Source of the DNA: Colocasia esculenta
Taxonomy: Eukaryota > Streptophyta > Magnoliopsida > Alismatales > Araceae
Assembly (NCBI GenBank): GCA_014218235.1
Contig: JACBKR010000781.1
Span: forward strand, 1,579,001 to 1,643,000
Length of the DNA: 64,000 nt
Reading direction: 5' to 3'
Every line of letters begins with the position of its first letter. Within the stretch, counting starts at the first letter, position 1. The notes beneath the pieces are model-generated. The model was not told the DNA's origin. It saw only the letters and a program-made list of their open reading frames with translations, and searched no databases. The translations under genes and the position numbers were made by a program. This document shows, piece by piece, positions 25,601 through 35,186 of this stretch.

Positions 25601-27673
25601 CTGAAGTGACATATAGATATTATGCAAGGAGGATGAATCTATGAATTTTTGGCTTCTTTACAAAGTGCAGGTCAAGCATGTTGTTCAGATATCCATTGAA
25701 AGGCACTGATTATAAGTTACATTTTCATGCCCATATGAATTTAAACATTCCAGAAGTGGGCATTTCAAGTAGGCTTTGCTGTGGGGATGCAGGAAGTTCA
25801 AGATACACAAGAAATCCTGTCAAATGTCGCGGATGAACAGGAGATGTTCTTGCCTTTTTCTAGCTGTTTACACTTCCTTTGAAAATGATGATGCCACAAT
25901 ATAACGGGAATTCAGGAAAAGGTTATCTTCATTTTAGGATATTCTGATATTTTGAATAAGTATGAACAGAGGGAACTAGTCAGCATTATTAACTTGGCAA
26001 GGACATCCACAATGGAGGAAAGAAATGATGGTTCAACCAAATAAAGAAGGGTCATGTTAATCGAGTTAAAAGATATGATTGTGGAGGCTTAGAAAATACC
26101 TTTTGACAAATTTGAGAAAGAGACACTTATCCAGTTCCCTCTTTCTCCCTAACGTGCAGGGAATACAGTGTTGATGCGTGAACCATAATATTATTTTCAT
26201 GCATTATATTTACCATTTCCATGCAGTTTCATTTTATACCTCCCACCCCTATTTTTTTATGCTGATCCAGATGCAATTTCCTGTTTTTTTTTTTCTAATT
26301 TTCTTGACTTTTTGGTTGAATCATAGCTTTAAGCCATTTGCTCTTTAGGATGATATTTTTTTTCAATTCCATTTTCCCAATGTCTTGAAAAATCCAACTT
26401 AAGATCAAATGGCTTTCCCAAGGGCATATTGTCTGTTCGGAACACTATGTACTATGTAGTATGTTTCCTGTGCCATATTCCCTCATTTGTTAGTACAATG
26501 ACCCGGTTTTTTTTCCTGATATTTCGCAGACAAGATCTAAGCTCTATCTTATTCTTGATTTTATAAATGGAGGACATCTATTCTTTCACTTATATCGACA
26601 AGGAATTTTCAGGTATCCTTCATCTTCGCTTCTTTTATAATTTATGTTCTCCCTGCATATTTTTAATTCAGGTGTTGGGTCTTTCTTGGGTAGTGAGGAT
26701 CAGGCAAGGTTTTACACTGCCGAGATAGTCTCTGCTGTTTCACATCTGCACAGCAATGGGATTGTGCATCGAGATCTCAAACCTGAAAATATTTTGATGG
26801 ACGCCGATGGTCATGTGAGGGCCATGACCATACACCTTACTTGTTGACTAATATCGATGATTATGTTGTCCATTTTTTTGATGTTTTCTCGGTGTTACAC
26901 GATTATTATAACATCTGTTCAGGTGATGCTCACTGACTTTGGACTTGCAAAGGAGATTGATGAGTCAAACCGTTCAAATTCTTTGTGTGGGACAACTGAG
27001 TATATGGCCCCGGAAATTATACTCTCAAAGGGACACAATAAGGATGCTGATTGGTGGAGTATTGGAATCCTCTTGTTTGAAATGCTAACTGGGCAGGTGC
27101 TCATCTGTCACTTTCAAAACTAGTCACATGAATTACTCCATAAAATTGTCTCTAAACTCATCTTTTATATTTTTTTGCTTCAGCCCCCTTTCACACATCC
27201 AAATAGGCAGAAGCTTCAGCAGAGAATCATTAAAGAGAAAGTGAAGTTGCCATCCTTTCTCAGCAGTGAAGCCCATTCCCTGCTGAAGGGGGTAAGCAGT
27301 TGCTGATGCAATAATATTTCAATTGTATATAGGCCTTTAAGATAATTTTCTGGAGTTCTCAGTGGACACGTTTTCTTCTTCATCTTATTAGCTTCTTCAA
27401 AAAGACCCAACAAAAAGACTAGGCAGTGGACAGAATGGAGGGGATCAAGTCAAAGTGCATAGATGGTTCAAGCAGATCAACTGGAAGAAATTGGAGGCAA
27501 GAGAACTGAAGCCCAAGTTCAAGCCGGATGTGAGTGGTAGAGACTGCACAGCCAATTTCGATCAATGTTGGACTTCAATCCCTCCGGATGACTCCCCTGC
27601 ACCTACACCTACATCTGATGAACATTTTCATGGCTACTCTTATGTGGCACCAAATCCTTGGGCTAACCACTAA
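15919..27673 (+). CDS. Ribosomal-protein S6 kinase (AGC family), six exons
   Basis: Exons: 15919-16554, 26530-26612, 26694-26814, 26923-27096, 27184-27291, 27392-27673. All introns are GT..AG and the joined frame is open for 467 aa. The acidic/Ser-rich N-terminus has the plant S6K block HARSHSLVGPS. The kinase domain starts near residue 125: glycine loop VGRGAFGKV (136-144), catalytic Lys173 in FAMKVMKK, HRDLKPEN with Asp267, DFG at 285, T-loop SLCGTTEYMAPE with Ser300 as likely PDK1 site, and NFDQCW in the AGC tail. The hydrophobic motif FHGYSY puts Ser457 where TOR-pathway S6Ks are phosphorylated. In plants these kinases act below TOR to control translation and growth. Oddities: a charged insertion of roughly 20 residues between the glycine loop and Lys173, and a 10-kb first intron filled by transposons. 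Exon 3 uses the acceptor TAG at 26691-26693, which gives the family sequence GIFSEDQARFYTAEI. Confidence 0.95.
16603..16648. repeat. (TCTCG)n/(TC)n microsatellite in S6K intron 1
   Basis: Pyrimidine-rich repeat just after exon 1: TCTCG repeats passing into a pure TC run. Confidence 0.9.
16649..17921. other. S6K intron 1, part upstream of the Copia element
   Basis: No host exon. The last part (about 17330-17921) looks like decayed retroelement coding sequence. It may be continuous with the protease-like remnant just after the Copia 3' LTR, in which case the Copia element inserted into an older Gypsy fragment. The translations are too broken to place domains. Confidence 0.4.
17922..18160 (+). 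repeat. Copia 5' LTR
   Basis: Matches the 3' LTR over its whole length with scattered substitutions and small indels. A TATA-like CTATAAATAA sits near 18087, followed by the shared CAAGGCAGCAGCACAAAGG segment. The 3' edge is placed just before TTGGTATCAGAG. Confidence 0.88.
18162..18174 (+). other. Copia primer binding site
   Basis: TGGTATCAGAGTG directly follows the LTR and matches the complement of the plant initiator methionine tRNA 3' end, except at the last positions. Confidence 0.85.
18213..19437 (+). pseudogene. Copia gag and protease, frameshifted
   Basis: The first segment (18213-18570) has the Copia Gag N-terminus: HSSDNAGAVLLSAFLTGNNY, then W..A..VAL. It shifts frame near 18560. 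Later segments carry the CCHC knuckle (CCSHYQVRGHTREQCYKLHG, near 18990-19050) and the protease signature WILDSGTSAHVTP (about 19219-19257). The DSG active site is present, but at least two frameshifts separate the parts, so no functional polyprotein can be made. Confidence 0.85.
20582..20882. mobile_element. Non-autonomous hAT-type element 1 (301 bp), inside Copia
   Basis: A perfect 8-bp direct repeat CCTCTACC flanks it (20574-20581, 20883-20890). The ends CAGGGTTTGGCGTGCCGG and CCGGCAAACCTTG are inverted with few mismatches. Inside both ends are arrays of GATTCGG/CCGAATC words around a very AT-rich centre (20690-20775). Eight-bp duplication and Y-A-R-G ends are hAT features. No coding capacity. 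Confidence 0.88.
21133..22306. mobile_element. Non-autonomous hAT-type element 2 (1174 bp), inside Copia
   Basis: Termini CATAGTTGTCAAGG and CCTTGACAACTATG are exact inverse complements. They are flanked by GCCACGAA (21125-21132) and GCCATGAA (22307-22314), an 8-bp duplication with one change. Near both ends are clusters of AAGGCG, CCTTGGCGC and GCGCCTAGGCG. The middle is AT-rich and noncoding. Removing it restores the Copia RT reading DAMNEELRA. Confidence 0.88.
22513..23874. mobile_element. Non-autonomous hAT-type element 3 (1362 bp) with GC-rich core
   Basis: Ends TAGGGGTGTAAACGA and TCGTTTACACCCCTA are a perfect 15-bp inverted pair, flanked by the perfect duplication TTTGCACC (22505-22512, 23875-23882). 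Subterminal zones are packed with GAACTCG, GGCTCG and CGAGTT on both strands. The core (about 22870-23440) is GC-rich and gene-like but has no recognisable product. It shares layout, length and short landmark words with the element at 32462-33808. Nearest alternative: a MULE with 10-bp duplication, less likely given the TAGGG ends. Confidence 0.88.
25155..25399 (+). repeat. Copia 3' LTR
   Basis: Starts at TG after a weak purine tract in GCTTGAGGAGTCATCT. It carries the same CACTATAAATAACACAAGG segment as the 5' LTR. The right edge, GAATTCCAAC, is placed by where the 5' and 3' copies stop matching. Confidence 0.86.
25400..26529. other. S6K intron 1, part downstream of the Copia element
   Basis: The first 150 bases keep a retroelement protease-like segment (KRKVCKVIVDSG, then SIDTVSHLG in another frame), a small Gypsy relic. 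The rest is intronic with no coding signal and ends in a pyrimidine-rich tract and CAG before exon 2. Confidence 0.5.
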
Positions 27674-28052
27674 GCTGGAAGTGCCAGCTTCCTTTTCATG
27701 CTCTCCGTCAAGCCTGCTTGCTGAACGTATGCAATGAAGTGTGGCTCTTTATTCATATTTCTATTGTGACAGAATTGTAACCTACATTTTTATCCCTCCT
27801 AGACTAAATGGAGGGGAACCCTTTTCTAGTTCCCCCCCCCCCTTTGACCTGTAAATACACTATTTATTGTGTTGTGAGTTCATGATTTAACCGATTAACT
27901 GTGGCTTGATTTTAACTCACATAGGTTGTCATTGTGGACCAACACCAATCTGGGAATAGACGCTCAGCGCGGTTCCCTTTAAACCCTCTAGTAAGATGGT
28001 ATTTTGTTTGTTGGCGGGGGTAAGTTTGTAGGATGATAACTTGCTGGTCATT

Positions 28053-28084
<32 letters not shown>

Positions 28085-28189
28085 GTGTTGCATGTTGTAT
28101 GTTGCAGCACAATCTCCAAGTCACCTATTTTAAGTCCTTAACAAAACGTCTAATAGAAGATTATATGATTCATAATATATATAATCGCG
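27674..28189. other. 3' flank of the S6 kinase gene
   Basis: Should contain the 3' UTR. It has a poly-C run (27833-27842) and a GT/GA-rich microsatellite (28054-28084). No further gene seen. Confidence 0.45.
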
Positions 28190-28590
28190 GACCAACCTGA
28201 AAACATTTTGAGAATCTCGTAAGTTCAAAAGATATTTAGAATATTCTTTATAAAGTAAATAAGTATTTGACCATCGTGATTTAATATTCAAATATCGTTT
28301 TTGATACTCGATGATATTCAAATATTCATTCAATAATCGAATGTCTTTAATTATGAAAATTGATTGTATTTTTAAATATCATATTTGATATTGAATTATG
28401 CTTTTAGATATCACTTCAAGTAATCAAATATGTCTTATGATATGGTATTCGATAATTGGATACACTTTTAAGTATCGTATCCCTTAATCGATTATATATT
28501 TAGATATCTTAAGCTATATTGGAATACACCTTCAGATCTCATGAATGTTATTTGATATTATTCTCAGATATCTGAAATCAGTTTTTAATA
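28190..28590. repeat. Diverged AT-rich tandem repeat, unit of about 33 bp
   Basis: Successive units follow the pattern GAATA, then CTTTTAGATATC, then a variable T/A-rich tail ending TAATT or TAATC. About eight to ten degenerate copies can be aligned by eye. Low identity suggests an old minisatellite. Confidence 0.55.
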
Positions 28591-29305
28591 ATTAAATAAT
28601 TTTTTTGTATGTATATCTCTATTAAAATCTAATTGCGTTAAAAATTTATCTTACATTTACATTTTCATATATACCTCTGTTACACAATAAGAATATCTTG
28701 AGAAACTTAATCGTCAATTCATCATATTCCCTGACCTCCAAAGAGGGTTAGATTTTGTGTTGAATGCATGGTTCGTCATACTGTCCGGATTGACCGTGCT
28801 GCATTCTCCGTGGTACGGTACAGTATCGTATCGTATTTTATCTCTGAAATACGGTGGGAAAAAAGTTGTTCGATTTTTTTAGTGTTCATCTAATATTGAC
28901 ACAATTATTTCGTGTTCATCTAATATTAAAAATACAATCATGAACTCTTACAAGTCAAATACAGTACCCATATCATCGTCTTCACGTTCCTCATCTTTCT
29001 TTGAAAGGTTTAGCCTTCTTTTCCAACTCTTCCTTTGGCCATATACATGAAAAGTTACAAATTAACATCATCTTCCTTAACATGTAAATAAGAATGTTTA
29101 ACAAGTTCTTACCTAATCCTCCTCATCATGCTGAGCATGTATGTCTACAAAACTCTCGTGGTAGGGGATATAACTTCCATCTCCGAACAACCTCACATTG
29201 TAGGTGCTCTCCAAAAAGCTCAAATAATCAGTGTAGATATGTAATTTTCATATAGGTCGTGATACATATGTTGATATTCTATATATTTTCGTGTTCTTTG
29301 GTGTA

Positions 29306-29599
29306 CTATTGTTGGCCCTGGTGGTGGAACAATCGGAACTTGCATGTACAAATTAAACCATCATCACCATACTGGTATCTAGAGACATAATAGCCACTAT
29401 ACCCATGATAGTGTCCATATGGATCCAGTTGTATATGTCTTGAAAAGAAACTGTGACTCTCACTGCCAGCTTCAGATGTTGTGTCATTTTGTGTGCACAG
29501 TCTCTCAAAATCAGATACAATCTCTTGATAAATGATACTGTCTACAGGTTCTATGTGTTGCCCTTTGCCATCTGCTTTCCACCTTCTTGTTGTGCTTAG
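29306..29599 (-). pseudogene. hAT-like transposase C-terminal relic
   Basis: A minus-strand frame stays open for 97 codons, with no ATG near its start. It includes TTRRWKADGKGQHIEPVDS, IVSDFERLC and a Tyr/Gly/His-rich tail (YGHYHGYSGYYV). The composition resembles the variable C-terminal tails of plant hAT/DUF659-type transposases. The match is by general resemblance only. Its place inside an element with an 8-bp target duplication supports the call. The upstream catalytic and dimerisation parts are missing. Confidence 0.4.
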
Positions 29600-30023
29600 T
29601 GAAACACCGTGATTTCGACCGTCCTAGATAGCATGTGTGAACTCCAACGGGACGACGTAAAATATTAATATGACACTAAGAAATTAAAAGGGATAGTAAA
29701 TTATACGTAAGGTATGACCACTTATGTAAAATATAATTATATTTAATTTTAGAATATTTTTATATTATTAATATAATTTCGATACTATATTTGATTATGC
29801 GCACTTCAACTGGACGACATTCGATTCTAAAAATAAAGTCAAATATGAAGTCATCATAATTATAAAAAAATATTGATTCTAAAAATATAAATATCAAGAA
29901 TTATTGATGCATAGATGTTGAGATTAAGTCGACTTAATAATTTTTTAGATAATTTTTACTTAACAAAAGATTAATTTTAAAAATTAAAATAAAATTATTA
30001 TAATTTGTATCATCTCTTAATTA

Positions 30024-30587
30024 TAGGGGTGTCAATGGGCCGGGCCTGGACCGGGCCTTGCTAGGCACGGCCCAGGCCCGGTTTTTTAAAAGCCGACCCG
30101 GGCCCGGCCTAGGCCCGGGGTTAGGCCCGGCATGGGTGGCCCGGCCCGGCCCAGGAAAAGCCCGGAAAAGCCCGGCCCGGCCCGAAAGCCCGGAAAAATA
30201 TTATTTTTATTTATAAAATATATAATTTTAATATATCTACTATAATATATCTATAAAAAATAATAAATATTTTACTTATATCGATATTAACATTTAACTT
30301 GTAAAAGATTATGTTTTTGAGTAGATTTATTGTAGAAAAAATACATATAATTATCTTTCTAAATATAAAATTCATACTTAATATAAATTATATTTATGTT
30401 TTTCGGGCCGGCGGGCCGACTGGGCCGGGCCTCACAAAGCCCAAGCCCGGCCCTATTTTTTTCTGGGCCGGGCCGGGCCGGGCCGGGCCAAAAAACTTTA
30501 ACAGACTTATTTTCCCGGCCCAAGCCCGGTTAAAATCGGGCCGGGCTTGCGGGCCTCCGGGCCGGCCCGGCCCAATTGACACCCCTA
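30024..30587. mobile_element. Non-autonomous hAT-type element (564 bp), nested
   Basis: Ends TAGGGGTGTCAATGGGCC and GGCCCAATTGACACCCCTA, with perfect 8-bp duplication CTTAATTA (30016-30023, 30588-30595). Both flanks are arrays of GGCCCGG/CCGGGCC. The centre is AT-rich. It shares TAGGGGTGT ends with the element at 22513 but has a different subterminal motif. Confidence 0.9.
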
Positions 30588-30819
30588 CTTAATTAGCTTA
30601 CATTTAAAATTTTATTAAAATTAGACACCATTTAGACCTCTTAGATGTGCCGAATGTGAGAGAAAAAAAAACAGATTCAAACAATCTGTCATGGATCGGA
30701 TCAGACCATACCAATCCACGACGTGCTGCAGTGACACGCTCGAGTCACCTCATTGAAGTGACCCGACCGTGTCACGGTACGGTTTGGCCAACCGTGGTTG
30801 AATGTCCTAAAACATCATT

Positions 30820-30822
<3 letters not shown>

Positions 30823-30880
<58 letters not shown>
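30823..30880. repeat. (TC)n microsatellite
   Basis: Uninterrupted TC run of 58 bases. The sequence right after it (about 30881-31010) is repeated in diverged form at 32112-32180, also after a TC run, so microsatellite and flank were duplicated together. Confidence 0.95.
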
Positions 30881-30882
<2 letters not shown>

Positions 30883-31004
30883 GCACATGCCTCACTGTCG
30901 GAGCCAGAGGGCAATCCTTGTCGATGCTATCACTGCACTATGTGCGAGCGCCTCATCGCCAGAGCCGGAGGGGGCAACCCATGTCGGCACTGCCATCGGC
31001 ACCC

Positions 31005-31440
31005 CACTTTGACAATGGGGTTACCCCAAAATAAATGGGGATAACTCTTGGGTTAATCACTACCTAGGTTTGGCAAGGGGGTATTGCCTAACATGGGGTA
31101 CCCTGGGTAAACCCCTTTTACTTAGGGATAACCCTGCCCCACCCCTTGGGGTGAGGTAGGAAATTTACCCAGGGGCAGGGGGTTTTTTTAAATATTTTTA
31201 AAACATACCACCTTTTTTAATACTTATTCCACTTCCTATCTCATAAATTGTGCAAAGTTTTTTATTTTTTTATACAAATAAGTGGATTGGAGAGGAGGTG
31301 TTATCTACCCACCCTCATTTTTGTTTTGAAAATAAAATGAGTTAACTTTTGCGTTAGCTTATCTCAGGATAGATCCTGGTCACACTGCATCGATAAACAC
31401 ATGAGAAAAATTACACATTGTTACCAAGCACCTACATGTG
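31005..31440. repeat. Repeat with GGGGTAAC/GGGTTACCCC words
   Basis: Dense GGGGTTACCCC, GGGGTACCCTGGG and CCCTGCCCC words followed by an AT-rich part containing AAATAAGTGGA. A similar arrangement occurs at 60185-60480. Probably one decayed non-autonomous element family; ends not defined. Confidence 0.4.
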
Positions 31441-31763
31441 GATAGCCTTATGCAAGAACAAGAATAGGGATTTGTTTCCCGTAGACGGGCAACAAGCGTA
31501 GAGCAAGACGGGTTGGATGCCCTCCATTTGATCGGAGGGGGTTAGTAGGAGAAAAGATCGCAGCTTTAGATAGACAACCGCCGCCATGCCCTTCAAAAAC
31601 CCAACCGACGGTGCCCAACCCCACCTGACGGTGTTTCTGCCGTGGTGGTGGTGGGGGATTCCAGTCGTCCTCCACCGCGAACCCCCACTGAAGTCTTCCC
31701 TTCCCGAGGCAGAGATGGAGCGTTCTCGAGTGCACCAACAGATGCACTAGGCGTCAGACCAAC

Positions 31764-31999
31764 TAGGGACAGATACAAAAATTTATTCAGTAGAGTTATT
31801 ATTTAATTTTTTTAATATTTATATAAATAATATATTATATATAATATAAATAAATATATTATACATAAGAGGTGACTCCATTGAGACAATTCTCATATAA
31901 AAACTCTTCAAATTCTCAATTTATATGATCATTTTAGAAGAATTTTTTTTTTGAGTGGGGTCATGTGACCCCACTCCTTACATGCTGGGTCCGTCCATG
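31764..31999. mobile_element. Small hAT-type element (236 bp)
   Basis: Flanked by the perfect 8-bp duplication AGACCAAC (31756-31763, 32000-32007). Ends TAGGGACAGA and GTCCGTCCATG are imperfect inverses. The interior is AT-rich and noncoding. A 49-bp relative lies at 32627-32675. Confidence 0.8.
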
Positions 32000-32007
32000 A
32001 GACCAAC

Positions 32008-32461
32008 TACTGCCCTAGGCGGTTGTAGACAGAGATGTTGGAGGCGATCTGGAGGCTGCCGCAGCCATGACCAAGTTCTCTTTGTACACATGTAGATAGC
32101 TCTCTCTCTCTCTCATGCGAGCATCTCACTACTGGAACCAGAGAGGGCAAGCCATGCCCGCACTCCCATTGGCACCCTCTCTCCCTCCCTCCCTCCTCTC
32201 TCTCTGAATCTCTCTCTTGTAGGAACGCCGTCGTCCCCCTCCCTGCCCTTTTTTGGCCCTTTTTCTCTCTCGTAGGAGGGTGACCCCATGCACCGCCCCT
32301 CCCTAGGTCCTCTCTCTCTCTCTCCCCCGGTGAAGGTAGCAGCTACAAGGTCTGCGAACTCGATGAGGCTAGAGAACTCTGTGAACTCGATGTCACCCCT
32401 TCTTTGTTGGAGTTGACAATGGAGAGGAGGGCGCAAAACTGGGCGTGGACGGGGTGGAGGC
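32008..32461. other. CT-rich, gene-like but unassigned stretch
   Basis: Several TC runs and a diverged copy of the 30881-31010 segment. Minus-strand open frames here are low-complexity Arg/Glu/Gly-rich and not supported as genes. Confidence 0.4.
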
Positions 32462-33808
32462 TAGGGCTGCATACGATCCGAGTCGAGTAGTAGTCTGCTC
32501 GAACTCGACTCGCTCACTTAAAATCGAGTCCAAACTCAGCTCGATACTCGGTCGAGTATTATCATTGCCGTTCGAACTCGGCTCGATTCCCTTTTAGGCT
32601 ACTCGAACTCGGCTTGGTAAGCAACTTAGGGACAGATACAAAAATTTTATTCAGTGGGGTCTGGGTCCGTCCATGAAGCAACTCGTTTATAGGAATGAGC
32701 TCGAATTCAAACTGAGCATTGAAACGAGTTGAAAATCGAGTTTGAACATGAGTTAAAAATTTTTTATTCAAATTTGAACTCAAGTTGAACAAATGATTTG
32801 CTCAACTCAGTTTTAACTCGCTCTTGGCCTTTACAACCTCAAGCCAAAGGCATGTCTATCAGTGGAGGCTGGGGGATCTGCTATGTAGCAACTCGTAGCT
32901 TAGGCTAACTTTTGATATCCGATATGGGATAATAGACATAGAACGCGGCTTGGGGAGACACTGAGATAGTGTAGGGGGTGGGCTGCCACGGGGTGGGCGG
33001 CGGGTGGAGGGGGTGGATGTTGAAGAGGTGGACATGGTGGGGGATAATGTCGTCGCGGGCACTGTGGATGGCATCCGATGACGCTATAACTGCTGTGCCG
33101 GTGTTGCACCGTCGCGAGGGCCCTGCAACTCCATGGAGGCCAACCCATCGAGCGTCCTGCGTGACACGCCTGCTCCTTTGGGGGCAGCATTCCAACTGCC
33201 AGGATTTCAGTTCGGTACCAACGGCGGCTCCGCGGGGGTCACCGGAGACTCTGATGACCAACTGCGGTGCCCCTTGGTCGCGCCGCGCTGGGGGGCCGTC
33301 GTGTCTGCTTAGTCGGGAGGAGGAAGAAGACCAACGGGCGCAGGGACCTTCAAAATGTGAATTTTGTGTTCATACCCCTTATTTACACGATTTAATTAAA
33401 GCCAAAATTTGTATATATACTCTTCCTTTCATAATTTGTATATTTACACCCTCATATTTAATCTTTTATATTTTAGTATTCATAAGTATTTCGTATCTTA
33501 ATAATAATTCTTTAAAAATAAATAAATGTTAATGTTTTTATATTTATAATAAAAAAATTAATATAATTTAAGTATATTAACGAGTAACTAATCGAGTATT
33601 TTAACGAGCATATTATCGAGTATTTAACGAACTGTTCGTAAACGTAATCAAGTTGAGCATACCTCTGTTCAATCTCGACTCGTTTATGAATCGAACTTAT
33701 ATTTTTGTTCAAATTCAGCTCGTTTATTTAATAAACGAACTGAGTCGAGTTTTTATCGAGTTGTATTTCGAATTACTTGTCGAGTATATTGATTCATTTG
33801 CAACTCTC
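32462..33808. mobile_element. Non-autonomous hAT-type element (1347 bp), relative of element 3
   Basis: Flanked by GTGGAGGC (32454-32461) and TTGGAGGC (33809-33816), an 8-bp duplication with one change. The left end TAGGGCTGCATACGATCCG and the right end ATTCATTTGCAACTCTC are decayed inverses. Same plan as 22513-23874: CGAACTCG/GGCTCG subterminal arrays, a GC-rich core including ATATCCGATATGGGA, then AT-rich sequence. More diverged ends suggest an older insertion. A 49-bp element sits inside it. Confidence 0.82.
32627..32675. mobile_element. 49-bp miniature element nested in the 1347-bp element
   Basis: Begins TAGGGACAGATACAAAAAT and ends GGGTCCGTCCATG, the same ends as the 236-bp element at 31764. 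Flanked by the perfect 8-bp duplication AAGCAACT (32619-32626, 32676-32683). It is an extreme internal deletion that nevertheless transposed. Confidence 0.8.
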
Positions 33809-33816
33809 TTGGAGGC

Positions 33817-34323
33817 CGACACAATAGAGGAGTGGGGGTACTTTTGTCATTTTTGGCGAAAGATGATGTATTGTAGTTTGTGTAGATGTCCGATGACGTT
33901 TGAGTAATGTTTTACTTCTGTTTATAAAGAAATTTTTGTTTTATTAGAATAATTGGATAATTCTTGATTGATTGATTTTGAGTACAATATAAATTATTCT
34001 CACAAAAATAGTATTAAATATTTATTAATATTTAATAAATATATAAGTAGAATAAATACATAAATAAATAAATGAGTGAAAGTAACTTTAAAAGTTTATC
34101 ATGAAAATGAAATAATTCCCTATGATCTGTGGGCTATAATTTTGAGAGCTAAATACTGTGGCTCAGCTCCGTTTTGGCAGATAAACAGAGGCCACATTAT
34201 TTCCTGAATATGGCAGTCAATCCTAACAGTGAGAAATGACCTTAGAAGTGGTATGTCTTCAGAAATTGTCTAAGCATTAATTTAATTTTTTATTTAAAAA
34301 CTCATGATAAGTTGGACAGGGCC
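33817..34323. other. AT-rich intergenic stretch
   Basis: Nothing recognisable as gene, RNA or complete element. Confidence 0.4.
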
Positions 34324-34476
34324 TTAGTCAGATTTTATATTTTTTTTATAAAAACGTTAGACCTAATCCGACCGAGTCTAATATAACTTGGATCTGAATC
34401 AGATTTGAATTTTTATATTGATAAGTCAAACTTGAGCCGGACTCATCTAAACCCGATCCATCGATAGTCCTACTTA
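34324..34476. mobile_element. Short hAT-type element (153 bp)
   Basis: The 8-bp direct repeat ACAGGGCC flanks it exactly (34316-34323, 34477-34484). The left end TTAGTCAGATTT and right end GATAGTCCTACTTA are only weakly inverse. Inside are ATCCGA, CCGGACTC and CCCGATCC words like those in other hAT-type elements here. Confidence 0.6.
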
Positions 34477-34962
34477 ACAGGGCCTCTGATAATAGTCGAT
34501 GCGGCGTTCAAAGAGAACACCAGGTGTCTCAAGACTGGTTCGACTTGGAATGAAAAAAAAACAGATTTGACAAATGTAAATCTACGTCTTTTGAGGCTTC
34601 CTCACCGACTGAGTCTGATGCTTTAGCCATTCTAGAGGCCGTCCAATGATCTTTATCAAATAGTTCATATGCTTAATTAGTGATGCTCAAAGCGTTATCC
34701 AAGCCATAACCAAAGAAAAATCAAATCTCTGGACATGTGAAACTGTTGTGGAAGATTGTCCGTTCTTATTAGCAAACAAACCATTACATCTCTCTCTATC
34801 CTATGCCGTAGAGGGTGGCGGCGTGTTCGATGAAGCCCACCGGCGTGAGCGGGGCCACCGATCGCGGCGTTCGGCCCAATCAACCCCTCCATGGCGCCGC
34901 CGTCTCAATCGAGGAGCAAGAACGGACAGAGTTGTCCGGCTTCCAGACGCCTCTATAATAAT

Positions 34963-35153
34963 GACTTGGGATCCTCTTAGTAGGAGGAGACTGGGTCAGT
35001 ACAATAGGTGGAGTGAATTTTTTATTTTAATTTTTATATAAAATATAAAAAGTATTTAAAATACAAAGTTAAAATAAAAAAAAATTCATCCCACTCATGA
35101 TACTGATCGAGTCCCCCTCAAGTCTCTTCTACGGGGAGTCGAGAGGATCCCAA
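34963..35153. mobile_element. Foldback MITE (191 bp) with 12-bp direct repeats
   Basis: The element is nearly all inverted repeat: TTGGGATCCTCTT...GGAGTGAATTTTTTATTTTAA on the left mirrors a longer right arm ending AGAGGATCCCAA. Identical 12-bp repeats CTCTATAATAAT flank it (34951-34962, 35154-35165). Duplication length fits Mutator/foldback types better than hAT. Confidence 0.75.
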
Positions 35154-35186
35154 CTCTATAATAATTGTTGGTCTCATAGTTAGGTC

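Larger units (their letters stand above)
28767..30796 (-). mobile_element. hAT-type element (2.0 kb) with transposase relic and a nested element
   Basis: Flanked by the perfect 8-bp duplication GTTGAATG (28759-28766, 30797-30804). The left end CATGGTTCGTCATACTGT matches the inverse of the right end, CACGGTTGGCCAAACCGT, at most positions. Subterminal ACGGTAC words occur at both ends. It holds a decayed hAT-like transposase tail on the minus strand and the separate 564-bp insertion at 30024-30587. Without the nested insertion it is about 1.46 kb, so it is an internally deleted derivative. Confidence 0.82.

Noticed and set aside
26644..26693. Upstream extension of S6K exon 3 (open frame with GVGSFLG)
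   Set aside because: Phase and family sequence require the acceptor at 26691-26693. The extension is intronic.
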